Source: Chlamydia sp. BM-2023 (lineage in GTDB: Bacteria; Chlamydiota; Chlamydiia; Chlamydiales; Chlamydiaceae). From it: a stretch of 64,000 bases of DNA. The first letter of the stretch is position 1; every line of letters starts with the position of its first letter. The stretch is from assembly GCF_964023145.1 (NCBI RefSeq), contig NZ_CAXIED010000001.1:620001-684000 (forward strand), in the 5' to 3' direction. Position numbers and translations under genes: made by a program. This document shows, one piece after another, positions 37,758-47,196 of the stretch. Under the pieces are notes generated by a model, which saw only the letters and a program-made list of their open reading frames with translations, had not been told where the DNA came from and made no database searches.

Positions 37758-38873
37758 ATGGCAGTAGCAGCGGAGCCTAGCGCTAGTTGGTTAAAATCTC
37801 GCAATGATTTTCTCAATTCCTTAGTGAAAACCGAGGAGAGTGTTTCTCTACCTCAATTTCCTAAAGAGGTGTGCGAACGTAGATTAAAAGAAAAGTTTCG
37901 CTTAGAAGATACTAGTCTTACTATTCAGGCGCGAGGCTCTCTCTCTGCTACCCAAGCTATTAAAGATTTCGGAACCCATATTTTAGTGCAGCCATTTTTA
38001 GCTCAACCTTTAGAACCGGGGAATTTCTTTTTTGTTACCTCAGAAGAAGATCTCCAGTCGTTCATGGTTGCTGTATTTAATGACTCCAGTTTAGCTTCCT
38101 ATTTTTATGAAAAAGATAAGCTATTAGGTTTCCATTATTACTGTTGTGCTGAGTTTTGTAAGTTACTTCAAGAGTTGGCATGGATACCTTCATTATCCGC
38201 AAAAGTTGCAGGAGAAGTTCAGGTTTCCGGAAAGGATCTTCAGGGATCTTACCAAGTTATCGATGTTACATGCGGATTAGATGGGAAAACTATGCGTTTT
38301 CGTTTGCTATTTTCCGATGCTGTATGTAACAGCTGTAAAAAGTTTCTTTCTACTTCAGATCAAAATTTTGATGTTCTTCAACTAGGAACCACTCCTTTGA
38401 CAATGTCTGTAGAAGTTGGCTATTGCCAATTAACACAGGAGGAATGGCAACAAGTGGTACCTGGTAGTTTTATCTTGTTAGATAGTTGTTTATATGACCC
38501 AGACACCGAAGATAGCGGAGGTCTCCTTACCGTACAGGGGCATCAGTTTTTCGGCGGGCGCTTTCTCGATACAAAATCAGGAGAGTTTAAAATCACTAGC
38601 TATCCAAGTTTGCAACAGGAAGAACCCGCTGAAGAAACTCCAGAGGCTTTGCCCGCAGCGCCTTTGCCAGGACATTGTAAGTTAGTAGCGGAAGCTGCTA
38701 GGTACTCATTAACTGTCGAAGAATTTTTAAAATTAGCTCCAGGAAGTGTTTTAAATTTCGACGGCATTCATCCCTCCAGAGGTGTCGACATGATCCTCAA
38801 TGGAGCAAAAGTAGGAAGAGGTGAGATAGTATCTTTAGGCGATGTTTTAGGCATTAGAGTCCTAGAAGTATAA
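37758..38873 (+). CDS. cdsQ: CdsQ (SctQ), type III cytosolic ring protein
   Basis: A 371-residue protein with a C-terminal SpoA/FliN-type domain (about 305-371, KLVAEAARYSLTVEEFLKLAPGSVL... GEIVSLGDVLGIRVLEV) and a second, more divergent SpoA-like region in the middle. The middle part has cysteines and a FLSTSDQNFDVLQLG stretch. It forms the cytosolic sorting platform. Corresponds to CT672. Thirteen bases downstream of cdsP. Confidence 0.9.
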   Translation: MAVAAEPSASWLKSRNDFLNSLVKTEESVSLPQFPKEVCERRLKEKFRLEDTSLTIQARGSLSATQAIKDFGTHILVQPFLAQPLEPGNFFFVTSEEDLQSFMVAVFNDSSLASYFYEKDKLLGFHYYCCAEFCKLLQELAWIPSLSAKVAGEVQVSGKDLQGSYQVIDVTCGLDGKTMRFRLLFSDAVCNSCKKFLSTSDQNFDVLQLGTTPLTMSVEVGYCQLTQEEWQQVVPGSFILLDSCLYDPDTEDSGGLLTVQGHQFFGGRFLDTKSGEFKITSYPSLQQEEPAEETPEALPAAPLPGHCKLVAEAARYSLTVEEFLKLAPGSVLNFDGIHPSRGVDMILNGAKVGRGEIVSLGDVLGIRVLEV

Positions 38874-38891
38874 ATACCTCATTGTCTCTTT

Positions 38892-40397
38892 ATGGATTGT
38901 AAATCCGAAGTTTCCACACCTAGTCAGGTGGGTGACTACTACATTAAACAAACCCTAAGTAAGAAGTTAGGCTGTGCAGTATACCACGGTATCCAACCCG
39001 ACACTTTGCAATTTATCGCAGTCAAAGTTCTTACGACACCGTTAATCGCAGACACAAAGCGTGTAAATAGCTTTTTAAGAGAAGCTCAAATTCTCTCTCA
39101 AGTGTCACATCCCAATATTGTTAAATTCTACCAACATGGGACCTGTAAAGAGGGTTTGTACATAGCCATGGAATACATTCAAGGGGGCTCTCTTCGACAA
39201 TATATTCTCTCCCAATTGATTTCCTTATCCCAAGCTATTGATATTATCCTAGCCATTGCAAATGCTCTTGATTATTTGCATAGCCGGGGTATCCTCCATA
39301 AAGACATAAAACCAGAAAATATCCTAATTACTCCTCAAAGGCAAATTAAGATCATAGATTTCGGCCTTGCCGCAGGTTCTTCTTCAGAAGAACCTCTTCC
39401 CCAGGTGTGCTTAGGAACGCCTGTATATATGAGCCCTGAACAACGACAGGGAGAAAAAATTTCTGAATTATCAGAAATATATTCCTTAGGAATTATAGCC
39501 TATGAGTTGATATCAGGGAATTTAGCCCTCGGCAAAGTCTTGTTATCTTTAATTCCTGAAAGAATAAGTAAAATCTTAGCAAAGGCTCTCCAGCCCTCCC
39601 CTAAAGATCGTTACTCTTCAATGAAGGAATTTATTAGTGACTTAGCTGCCTACCGTCATGGTGAAGATCTCCAAAAAGATACTCGCCAAAAAGATCTTAC
39701 AGCGCTTTCTTATGAAGAACTCCACAAACAAAGGTTTTGGTTAGCACCTCAAGAACTTCCTGTTCCTGAATTTATATCAGCATCAGTATGCGAACATGGC
39801 AATCCTACATATCCTAACGTGTATTACGAAACTTTTATAAGTAAGGATGCTTTTAGATTGTGGTTTTGTTATAGTCTTTCAGGAAATGCTGCTTTAGTAT
39901 TAACTATTATAAAAAGCCTCTTAAATCAATGGGGGTATGAGGATAACATCAGAAGTACGATTCGCAAAATACATAATGAGCTAATTCGTATAGATGCTCC
40001 TATTGATAACAAAGGGATTTCTTTAATTTGCGTGTCTATCCCTAAGGAAAAGAAGGAACTTTCTTGGACCTCTTGTGGGAAAACTACTTTCTGGTTAAAA
40101 AAGCAAAGAAAGGTTCCTCAGAATTTTGATACTTCATTAGTAGGACTAGGAAAAATTAGTTCTTTACAAATTCAGGAAACCAAGGTTGCATGGGAAATAG
40201 GTGATGGAGCAGTATTACATACCTTACAGGCAGACAATTCCATGTCATCTTTATATAGTCCTTCATTCACAGAGTTGAAAGATAGGGGACAAACAGCTAT
40301 ATTCTGCCCAATAGAGAGCGTACAGTACGGGACAGTAGAAAAACATGACGGAAATCTTTGTCCCTCAACACTTATCAGCTTAAAAAGAATCCGGTGA
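38892..40397 (+). CDS. pkn5: Pkn5, serine/threonine protein kinase-like
   Basis: A 501-residue protein with a Hanks-type kinase domain in about residues 18-260: ATP-binding Lys45 (IAVKV), HKDIKPEN with Asp138, and DFG with Asp156. The glycine-rich loop is degenerate (LSKKLGCAVYHG). The C-terminal half is unknown. It is in the type III cluster, and in C. pneumoniae Pkn5 has been reported as a type III substrate. HRD is HKD and the loop is weak, so activity is not certain. Its end overlaps the cdsC start. Confidence 0.88.
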   Translation: MDCKSEVSTPSQVGDYYIKQTLSKKLGCAVYHGIQPDTLQFIAVKVLTTPLIADTKRVNSFLREAQILSQVSHPNIVKFYQHGTCKEGLYIAMEYIQGGSLRQYILSQLISLSQAIDIILAIANALDYLHSRGILHKDIKPENILITPQRQIKIIDFGLAAGSSSEEPLPQVCLGTPVYMSPEQRQGEKISELSEIYSLGIIAYELISGNLALGKVLLSLIPERISKILAKALQPSPKDRYSSMKEFISDLAAYRHGEDLQKDTRQKDLTALSYEELHKQRFWLAPQELPVPEFISASVCEHGNPTYPNVYYETFISKDAFRLWFCYSLSGNAALVLTIIKSLLNQWGYEDNIRSTIRKIHNELIRIDAPIDNKGISLICVSIPKEKKELSWTSCGKTTFWLKKQRKVPQNFDTSLVGLGKISSLQIQETKVAWEIGDGAVLHTLQADNSMSSLYSPSFTELKDRGQTAIFCPIESVQYGTVEKHDGNLCPSTLISLKRIR

Positions 40398-43129
40398 AAA
40401 TAGTGACGTCGAACATTGGAAGAAAGATCTTGCAGGTCATTAATAGAAAAAAAGGGAAATTAGGAATACTCTCAGCTTTACTTTTCTTTGACTTGCTTTT
40501 GCTTGGTGTGAATTCTCAAAAACCGCCAAGTACAGAACAAAGATCACGAACCAAAAATTCTCAAGTAGACGATAATAAACAAGTTGCCGCCTGCCCTAAA
40601 AATATAGTTAATAAAACTTCAGCAAGAAAGTCTGATAAGCCTTCGATCGTTGCTAAGAGCGTCCCTCAAGGGGTTCCTCAGTCTCGTCATTTTAAAAAGT
40701 CCACTCAGACGTTTTCTCCGGGTTTTTCAGAAGGTTCGCCATTTGCAAAGCCTGAGGTTAAAAAGCGCCAAGATAATCGTTACGCACCAGCTGCTATAGG
40801 AAACAAAACCGCACGTCTTCTCCCTAAAAAAGAAGAAAAAAAAGAAGTTGTTGAAGAGAAAAACGAAGAAGCTCAAATCTGGGAAGATAAGCAAGCTTAT
40901 GCTAAACGTGCTGTTAATGCTGTAAATTTCAGCGTTAGAAAACAGGTTGAAGAGCTACAGAAAAAAAACTTAAAAGAAGAAAGCTCAAAAGTTAATGAGA
41001 ATGTTTCTTCAAAACCATCCAAGACAAAATCTCCTGATAAGCAGCCCTCAATAGAGACCATAGCTATTCATCCAGATTCAAAAAGAGATGAAGAAAAAGC
41101 TAACTCTTTATCTAAAGGAAAGCAAATTACCTGCGAAGATCTTAAAGATAACGGTTATACCGTAAACTTCGAGGATATTTCCGTTTTAGAGCTATTACAG
41201 TTTGTCAGTAAAATTTCAGGAACGAATTTTGTTTTTGATAGTAATGACTTAAATTTTAATGTAACGATTGTTTCTCATGATCCTACCTCTGTAGACGATC
41301 TTTCTACAATTCTTTTACAAGTCTTAAAAATGCATGACTTAAAAGTTGTAGAACAAGGAAACAACGTTCTTATTTATCGCAATCCACGGCTTTCTAAATT
41401 ATCAACAGTGGTTACCGACGGTTCCGCAAAAGATAATTGTGAAGCTGTTGTTGTAACTCGAGTATTTCGTTTATATAGCGTCAGTCCTTCAGCTGCTGTA
41501 AGCATCATACAGCCTCTACTATCTCATGATGCTATCGTCAGTGCATCAGAAGCTACCCGTCATGTGATCGTTTCTGATATCGCCGGAAATGTTGAGAAAG
41601 TAGGAGAACTACTCTCTGCTTTAGATGGCCCAGGCACTTCTGTGGATATGTCAGAATACGAAGTGCGTTATGCAAATCCAGCTTCTTTAGTAAGCTATTG
41701 CCAAGATGTCCTTGGAGCTATGGCTGAAGACGAAGCTTTTCAGATTTTCATACAACCAGGAACAAATAAAATTTTTGTAGTTTCCTCTCCGAGGTTAACT
41801 AACAAAGCAATACAATTGCTAAAATCTTTAGATGTTCCAGAAATGGCACATACTTTAGATGACGTCACGAGTCCCGCTGCTGCTTTAGGAACGTCAGGAG
41901 CATCTAATCCTAAAAGCTTGCGCTTTTTCATGTACAAGCTAAAGTATCAAAATGGCGCAGCTATTGCCCAAGCTATTCAAGACATTGGTTACAATCTTTA
42001 TGTCACAACAGCTATGGATGAAGATTTCATCAATACGCTAAATAGTATCCAATGGTTAGATGTTAACAACTCTATTGTTGTTATTGGTAATCAAACCAAT
42101 GTAGATAAAGTTGTCAGCCTGCTCAATGGTTTGGATTTACCACCAAAACAAGTGTACATCGAAGTTCTCATCCTAGAAACAAGTTTGGAAAAATCTTGGG
42201 ATTTTGGAGTCCAGTGGGTAGCTCTTGGAGATGAACAAGGTAAAGTAGCTTATGCTTCGGGATTATTAAGTAATACCGGTTTGTCTAAGCCTACACAAGG
42301 TTCCGTACCTCCTACAAAACCTGCACCAGGGAATATTCCCTTACCCACACCCGGACAATTGGCAGGGATTAGTGATATGATGTATGCATCCTCAGCTTTT
42401 GGCTTGGGGATCATCGGTAACGTTCTTAGCCATAAAGGTAAGTCTTTCCTAACTCTAGGGGGGCTACTCAGCGCTTTAGATCAGGATGGAGATACTGTCA
42501 TTGTTCTTAACCCAAGAATTATGGCTCAAGATACTCAACAGGCATCTTTCTTTGTTGGGCAGACCATTCCGTTCCAAACGACAAGTACCATTATCCAAGA
42601 GACAGGAACTGTAACACAAAATATCGAATACGAAGATATCGGTGTTAACCTTGTTGTTGCTTCAACAATTGCTCCGAATAACGTTGTCACTTTACAAATA
42701 GAACAAACCATATCGGAACTTCATTCTGCTCAGGGAACCCTCACCCCCGTAACAGATAAAACATATGCTGCTACACGCTTGCAAGTTCCCGATGGTTGTT
42801 TCTTAGTAATGAGTGGTCATATCAGAGATAAAACTACAAAAATCGTTACAGGCGTACCTCTACTAAACTCAATACCTTTAATTCGAGGTTTGTTCAGCAG
42901 AACTATAGATCAAAGGCAAAAACGAAACATTATGATGTTCATTAAGCCTAAGGTTATCAGTAGTTTTGAAGAAGGCACAACATTAACAAATAAAGAAGGC
43001 TACAGATATAACTGGGAAGCTGATGAAGGATCCATGCAAATAGCTCCTCGACATGCTCCTGAATGTCAACACGCTCCTGCCTTGCAAGTAGAAAGTGATT
43101 TTAAAATGCTAGAAATAGAAGCCCGATAA
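40358..43129 (+). CDS. cdsC: CdsC (SctC), type III secretin
   Basis: A protein of 911-923 residues. N-terminal hydrophobic segment (about 34-50, GILSALLFFDLLLLGVN) then a ~200-residue Lys/Glu/Ser-rich disordered linker, N-ring domains (250-600) and the secretin domain from ~600, with the motifs VYIEVLILETSLE, QTIPFQTTS and VPLLNSIPLIRGLF. It forms the outer-membrane ring. The frame opens with TTG at 40358; GTG at 40394, forming a GTGA overlap with the pkn5 stop, is an equally good or better start. Last gene of the cluster, closed by the terminator at 43202. Confidence 0.94.
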   Translation: MSLNTYQLKKNPVKIVTSNIGRKILQVINRKKGKLGILSALLFFDLLLLGVNSQKPPSTEQRSRTKNSQVDDNKQVAACPKNIVNKTSARKSDKPSIVAKSVPQGVPQSRHFKKSTQTFSPGFSEGSPFAKPEVKKRQDNRYAPAAIGNKTARLLPKKEEKKEVVEEKNEEAQIWEDKQAYAKRAVNAVNFSVRKQVEELQKKNLKEESSKVNENVSSKPSKTKSPDKQPSIETIAIHPDSKRDEEKANSLSKGKQITCEDLKDNGYTVNFEDISVLELLQFVSKISGTNFVFDSNDLNFNVTIVSHDPTSVDDLSTILLQVLKMHDLKVVEQGNNVLIYRNPRLSKLSTVVTDGSAKDNCEAVVVTRVFRLYSVSPSAAVSIIQPLLSHDAIVSASEATRHVIVSDIAGNVEKVGELLSALDGPGTSVDMSEYEVRYANPASLVSYCQDVLGAMAEDEAFQIFIQPGTNKIFVVSSPRLTNKAIQLLKSLDVPEMAHTLDDVTSPAAALGTSGASNPKSLRFFMYKLKYQNGAAIAQAIQDIGYNLYVTTAMDEDFINTLNSIQWLDVNNSIVVIGNQTNVDKVVSLLNGLDLPPKQVYIEVLILETSLEKSWDFGVQWVALGDEQGKVAYASGLLSNTGLSKPTQGSVPPTKPAPGNIPLPTPGQLAGISDMMYASSAFGLGIIGNVLSHKGKSFLTLGGLLSALDQDGDTVIVLNPRIMAQDTQQASFFVGQTIPFQTTSTIIQETGTVTQNIEYEDIGVNLVVASTIAPNNVVTLQIEQTISELHSAQGTLTPVTDKTYAATRLQVPDGCFLVMSGHIRDKTTKIVTGVPLLNSIPLIRGLFSRTIDQRQKRNIMMFIKPKVISSFEEGTTLTNKEGYRYNWEADEGSMQIAPRHAPECQHAPALQVESDFKMLEIEAR

Positions 43130-43201
43130 ATGTTATATAGAAAAAATAAGATGATATTCTACGCCATGGAATAGCTTCTGACTCTGTTGTATTTCAGGGG
43201 G

Positions 43202-43255
43202 AAAGCCAAGGAAACATCGTCGGCCGTATGATTGTTGTTTCCTTGGCTTTTTTAT
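43202..43255 (+). terminator. Terminator of the type III cluster
   Basis: Perfect 15-bp stem: AAAGCCAAGGAAACA (43202-43216) with TGTTTCCTTGGCTTT (43236-43250), a 19-base loop, then TTTATT. It ends the long scc4-cdsC cluster. A 19-base loop is larger than usual for a terminator. Confidence 0.9.
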
Positions 43256-43290
43256 TGCCCTGATTTTATACTTGTTTTTTCCCTCATTTT

Positions 43291-43363
<73 letters not shown>

Positions 43364-43931
43364 TGCTTACTAAAAAATATTTACATAAAAATTAAAAAAG
43401 ATTTACCGTCTTAATCTATTTCTTGATGAAAGTTTTTAAGAAATAGGGATTTATGAAGGCCTTAAGGTTTCATAGTGTTATCTATGAGATTACATTCATA
43501 CCAGATTGTAGAGGTGCTTCTTAAATATAATCTCACCAAGAATACTTAATGATTCTGACGGATTGATAAGTAACGTGCTTCCATAAGATTTTACATGGAG
43601 GCACACGCTATTGGTGAAGTTATAAAACTATACTGAGAGGTGATAGTAAAGCTCTTTTGTACAAACCCAACATAAGAGACAGGAAGTTCTGTTGTGGGCT
43701 GTTCGCTATAGGAAATATGTTAAAGTTGGGAATGCATAAAGCAGTTTTATTATTGCCTTCAGATATGCCATAACATGGGGGAAAGGGGAAAGCTGACGTC
43801 CTCATGAGGTAAAAATTTAAAAAATATCCTCAAAACTTCTTAGATCTCTATTCTGTAGAAGTACGTCGGGGCTTTTAATTGTGGCGAAGGGGGAACATGC
43901 CACCCTCACTACTTATAAGGTGGTGAGGGTA
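43364..43931. other. Gene-free region between tRNA-Thr and mcsB
   Basis: A 568-base stretch with no credible coding frame (a 61-codon frame on the minus strand has no ribosome-binding site). It holds a 10-bp hairpin, GTGCTTCCAT (43575-43584) with ATGGAGGCAC (43595-43604), with one G-U pair, and the nested inverted repeat at 43870-43940. It is long for this compact genome and could encode a small RNA, which I cannot confirm. Confidence 0.5.
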
Positions 43932-43940
43932 TTAAAAGCC
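43870..43940 (-). repeat. Nested inverted repeats at the end of mcsB
   Basis: Inner stem of 11 or more bp, ACCCTCACTAC (43902-43912) with GTGGTGAGGGT (43920-43930), enclosed by an outer 10-bp pair GGCTTTTAAT (43870-43879) with ATTAAAAGCC (43931-43940). The latter overlaps the mcsB stop codon. No poly-U run follows on either strand. Likely a 3'-end or termination structure. Confidence 0.6.
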
Positions 43941-45008
43941 TGTCGGAGATAAACCTTCAGCAAGTTTCTTAAAAACATCAGCTCGTAATTGTGTGATGAT
44001 TTCTTTTTGAAGGTTTTTATTATCATCAGCCTGCTTAGTTAATGCCAGATGACCCCGACGCGCCTGCCAAAATAAAGGATTCCAAATAGGGCTGTTATCG
44101 GCTCCCTGAATCCATCCTAAGCTAATCCCTAGTTGAATCCAGCTCAATGCATCTAACGTTTCCTGAAGGTCTAAATGATAGGAATGCGTAAGCAATCCTA
44201 AAGATCGTAGAATATGATTTTTCAAATCCCCAGCATTGCTCTCAGCATGCTTCTTTTTTGCTGACGCTTCCGCAGCAGATATTTTCGAAGACCATATTCT
44301 TAATGATGATAAAATGTGTTCCTCAGTAAGCCCTAAAGAACATTTATTAGATAAAACTACAATATTACCAATAAATTCCGATGTTGTTGGTAACATCCCT
44401 AAACAAGCTACCTCAGAATCCTCATCTATAAGGTCATTTAATTCCTGAGAGTAAATTAATGCTGGAGCATGAAGAAAACACTGACCTTTCAATCCTGTGC
44501 CACATTCTCGAGGATTTGTAGTTAAAAAACCAAAGTCTGAAGAAAAAGCAAATTCTAACTTATTATTAAGGTAGCTTTCTAAACGTACAAGCTGATCTAA
44601 AGCCTTTTCAGGCTCACATGTAAAGTCTATCGCATGTAATATCAAATGATCTCGGAAATTTATAGCAGCTAGAATATTCCCAGAACGATTTACAATAAGA
44701 GCTTCTCCTTCAGGATTCCCTGTCAGATCATAAGGGAATAAAAAATGCTCCATAAGGAACTCTTTTTGCCATGCAGGAGCATCTTTAAGAGGTAGCACTA
44801 GAAACTCATCAAAACCTTCTATATTGTTAAAATGAGAAGCAATAGCTTCTAAAATCTCTAGCTTTTTCTCTTTAGATAAGCAAGGAAGAAACTTGGCTAT
44901 AGAAAGGTTCCTAGATAATGAAAACGTCGTTATAGGCCAGGTTTTATTGAGGGAAAGAGCGTCTTTCTTACTAGCAAAATTAAGAAGTAAATCATTGGGT
45001 AGAATCAT
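43932..45008 (-). CDS. mcsB: McsB-like protein arginine kinase
   Basis: A 358-residue protein of the guanido/phosphagen kinase family (CT675, KarG). The catalytic cysteine loop reads TTNPRECGTGLKG. The family phosphorylates arginine in proteins and in Gram-positives marks them for ClpCP degradation. It overlaps mcsA by 17 bases and is in the same operon. The lobe arrangement is normal for McsB rather than a small-molecule arginine kinase. Substrate in chlamydiae is not shown by the sequence. Confidence 0.87.
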   Translation of the reverse strand: MILPNDLLLNFASKKDALSLNKTWPITTFSLSRNLSIAKFLPCLSKEKKLEILEAIASHFNNIEGFDEFLVLPLKDAPAWQKEFLMEHFLFPYDLTGNPEGEALIVNRSGNILAAINFRDHLILHAIDFTCEPEKALDQLVRLESYLNNKLEFAFSSDFGFLTTNPRECGTGLKGQCFLHAPALIYSQELNDLIDEDSEVACLGMLPTTSEFIGNIVVLSNKCSLGLTEEHILSSLRIWSSKISAAEASAKKKHAESNAGDLKNHILRSLGLLTHSYHLDLQETLDALSWIQLGISLGWIQGADNSPIWNPLFWQARRGHLALTKQADDNKNLQKEIITQLRADVFKKLAEGLSPTGF

Positions 45009-45510
45009 GCGAATTCTGATTTTTTAAATGATTAATCTGATCTCGTATTACAGCTGCCTGCTCATAATCCTCTCGGGCTAACGTATCTTGAAGGGCCTCG
45101 TTTAAAGCGATTAACTTGAGGAGGGGATTCATACTTGCCGCTTCTCCAGGTGCACGACCAATATGTAAAGAACCCTGACTATTTTCTACTGAAGAGACAG
45201 AAAAAATAGCCTTACTATGCATAAGCTTAGCAATAAGCTGGGTTTTGAAATTAGTATAACATAAATGACAGCCAAAAAGCTGATCTTCATCAGCATGTGA
45301 TTGCCATACAGTTTTACAGTTACCGCACTCTAAAGTTACAGATGCTCCTGAAGAACATAAGGAAATAGTATCACGACTATAATAGTGGCTAGGACAGGGA
45401 CACGATGCACATAAATATGAACGTACAACCTTATCCTTATCTACTTCCGTGTAGCAAGTTGTTGCAGGCTTTTGGCAGTGGTAACACAAATGGGGTTTAG
45501 GAGTCGCCAT
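44992..45510 (-). CDS. mcsA: McsA-like zinc-finger activator of McsB
   Basis: A 172-residue protein with four CxxC-type metal sites (CYHCQK, CASCPC, CGNCKT, CHLCYT) and a C-terminal UVR domain around residues 133-165 (LNEALQDTLAREDYEQAAVIRDQI). McsA activates the McsB arginine kinase and links it to the Clp protease. It precedes and overlaps mcsB. Start ATG 45508-45510. Confidence 0.85.
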   Translation of the reverse strand: MATPKPHLCYHCQKPATTCYTEVDKDKVVRSYLCASCPCPSHYYSRDTISLCSSGASVTLECGNCKTVWQSHADEDQLFGCHLCYTNFKTQLIAKLMHSKAIFSVSSVENSQGSLHIGRAPGEAASMNPLLKLIALNEALQDTLAREDYEQAAVIRDQINHLKNQNSHDSTQ

Positions 45511-45620
45511 GGATATCTACCATTGAAGCCAAATACTAATACACCAACTACCAATAACAAAAAAGTGACAAAGGAGAAAAAGGTTTTTTAAAGAAATGTA
45601 AAAGAAACAATGTAATCAAT

Positions 45621-45693
45621 TGGGCCTTGAAGGATTTGAACCTTCGACCCCCTCATTAAAAGTGAGGTGCTCTAACCGCTGAGCTAAAGGCCC
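45621..45693 (-). tRNA. tRNA-Lys (anticodon UUU)
   Basis: A 73-base cloverleaf on the minus strand: GGGCCTT acceptor, D-arm GCTC/GAGC, anticodon loop CTTTTAA giving TTT, T-loop TTCAAAT. The discriminator is A; CCA not encoded. It follows tRNA-Glu by 25 bases and shares its promoter. Confidence 0.97.
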
Positions 45694-45718
45694 GAAGTTA
45701 CTTGATTATTTTACATTT

Positions 45719-45793
45719 TGACCCCAAGGGGATTCGAACCCCTGTTACCGGAATGAAAATCCGATGTCCTGGGCCAGGCTAGACGATGGGGCC
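45719..45793 (-). tRNA. tRNA-Glu (anticodon UUC)
   Basis: A 75-base cloverleaf on the minus strand, GGCCCCA acceptor, D-arm GTCTAGCC..., anticodon loop with TTC, T-arm CAGGGGTTCGAATCCCC. CCA not encoded. This tRNA supplies the substrate for HemA (encoded at 28920) as well as for protein synthesis. Transcribed first of the Glu-Lys pair. Confidence 0.97.
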
Positions 45794-45805
45794 AAGACAA
45801 CTACA

Positions 45806-45835
45806 ATATTACTAGTTCTACTCCTTTAAGAGCAA
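45806..45835 (-). promoter_or_regulatory. Promoter of the tRNA-Glu/tRNA-Lys pair
   Basis: On the minus strand TTGCTC (45835-45830) is followed after 18 bases by TAATAT (45811-45806). The predicted start is near 45799, six bases before tRNA-Glu. Each box matches consensus in four of six bases. Confidence 0.6.
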
Positions 45836-45913
45836 TCTTTTCCTCTCTTTGTTTATCATGAAAAACCAAAGAAAGAGAAGAAGATAAAGACTACATTAGG
45901 AACGTAGAACCTA

Positions 45914-46456
45914 TCACAATGACGAAATATCAGTTTCTTTCTGTTTTGTAATTTCGTCTATTTGCTTACAGAACTTATCTGTTAATTCCTGGATCTTTTT
46001 TTCCATTCCTTTAACAGCGTCTTCTGTTAAGTCAGAATCTTTTTTTAACTTGTCGTTGGACTCTCTGCGTATGTTGCGAATTGTGATCTTCGCTTCCTCA
46101 CATTTGCGGCGTAGTTGTTTAACAACTTCATTTCTATATTCCGCTGTAGGCTCAGGAATTTTAATACGTACTATGGTTCCTTCTACGTCAGGTTGCAAAT
46201 TTAAATTTGCTGCAATAATACCTTTAGATATCGCTGAAAGATTATTTGCATCGTAAGGGGAAATGACTAACTGGCGTGTATCAGCTACAGAAATAGAGGC
46301 TAAATCAGATAGTCTCATAGTAGTCCCGTAAACATCAACAGTTACCGTTTCTACTAAAGCTGGATGTGCTTTTCCAGTCCTAAACGCTTTGACTTCTTTT
46401 TGGAAAAATTCTACTGCTGCAGCCATTTTTTTTTCAGCGTCATTTAGAGTGGACAT
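45914..46456 (-). CDS. frr: Ribosome recycling factor
   Basis: A 180-residue protein with the classic ribosome recycling factor pattern: ...[89 protein letters not shown]. It splits post-termination ribosomes with EF-G. I chose ATG 46456 ([10 protein letters not shown]); AGGA lies nine bases before it, while the 46465 ATG overlaps the pyrH stop and has its site too close. Last gene of the rpsB-tsf-pyrH-frr operon. Confidence 0.96.
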   Translation of the reverse strand: MSTLNDAEKKMAAAVEFFQKEVKAFRTGKAHPALVETVTVDVYGTTMRLSDLASISVADTRQLVISPYDANNLSAISKGIIAANLNLQPDVEGTIVRIKIPEPTAEYRNEVVKQLRRKCEEAKITIRNIRRESNDKLKKDSDLTEDAVKGMEKKIQELTDKFCKQIDEITKQKETDISSL

Positions 46457-46457
46457 G

Positions 46458-47183
46458 CTAAACATCCTCGTTACTAATCAGTGTTCCAATATTATCATCA
46501 AAAATAGCTTGTTCTAAAGAGTATTTGGAAAAGCTAAAAATACGAATAGGAATATTAGAATCCATACAAAGAGAAATAGCAGAAGCGTCCATAACGCCTA
46601 ATTGCTGGGCTAAGAACTCCTTATAAGTAATCCTGTCATATTTCACTGCATCGGTAAATTGTCGGGGATCTTTATCATATACCCCGTCAACGTGCATTGT
46701 GGCTTTTAATAAAATGTCAGCATTTAACTCACAAGCGCGTAGAGCCGCACCTGTATCTGTAGTTAGATAAGGAGAACCTGCGCCTGTTGTGCAGATTAAA
46801 ATCTTTCCTTGGTGCAAAGCTTCTGCAGATTTTTGAGGATTATACAAATCTGCTAGCTGAGGGCAGGAAAGAGTCGAGGTTAATAAACATGGAATGTCAT
46901 CAGCTTTTAATGCATCTGCTACGGCCATACCATTAATTAAAGTGGCTAGCATTCCCATTTGGTCTGCAGAGACACGATTAATTTGTAGTTCTTTTTGCTG
47001 AGCAAGGCCGCGTAGAATATTTCCACCGCCTATGACAAGAGCTACTTCAATGTCGCAGTTGCGTACAGCACGTAATTCTGCTACTAATCTGGATAGACGA
47101 ACTTCATCAATTCGATTTCCAACGTCCGTTGAGAGAGATTCTCCAGAAATCTTAAATAAGACTCGTGTTATTCGCTTAGACAT
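46458..47183 (-). CDS. pyrH: UMP kinase
   Basis: A 241-residue amino-acid-kinase-fold UMP kinase ([20 protein letters not shown]). The nucleotide/uridine loops are [13 protein letters not shown] and [14 protein letters not shown]. It makes UDP from UMP, allosterically regulated by GTP/UTP in relatives. Thirteen bases after tsf and one base before frr, a common order. Confidence 0.97.
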   Translation of the reverse strand: MSKRITRVLFKISGESLSTDVGNRIDEVRLSRLVAELRAVRNCDIEVALVIGGGNILRGLAQQKELQINRVSADQMGMLATLINGMAVADALKADDIPCLLTSTLSCPQLADLYNPQKSAEALHQGKILICTTGAGSPYLTTDTGAALRACELNADILLKATMHVDGVYDKDPRQFTDAVKYDRITYKEFLAQQLGVMDASAISLCMDSNIPIRIFSFSKYSLEQAIFDDNIGTLISNEDV

Positions 47184-47196
47184 AGTTCCTCTCTTA

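Noticed and set aside
41951..41967. Sigma-54-like TGGCGCAGCTATTGCC inside cdsC
   Set aside because: It lies in coding sequence in the middle of a gene, with no gene starting downstream within 1 kb, so chance is likely.
43620..43805. 61-codon minus-strand ORF in the tRNA-Thr/mcsB gap
   Set aside because: No ribosome-binding site, low-complexity composition and no recognisable pattern.
44236..44448. 70-codon plus ORF inside mcsB
   Set aside because: Antisense to a well-supported gene and without signals.
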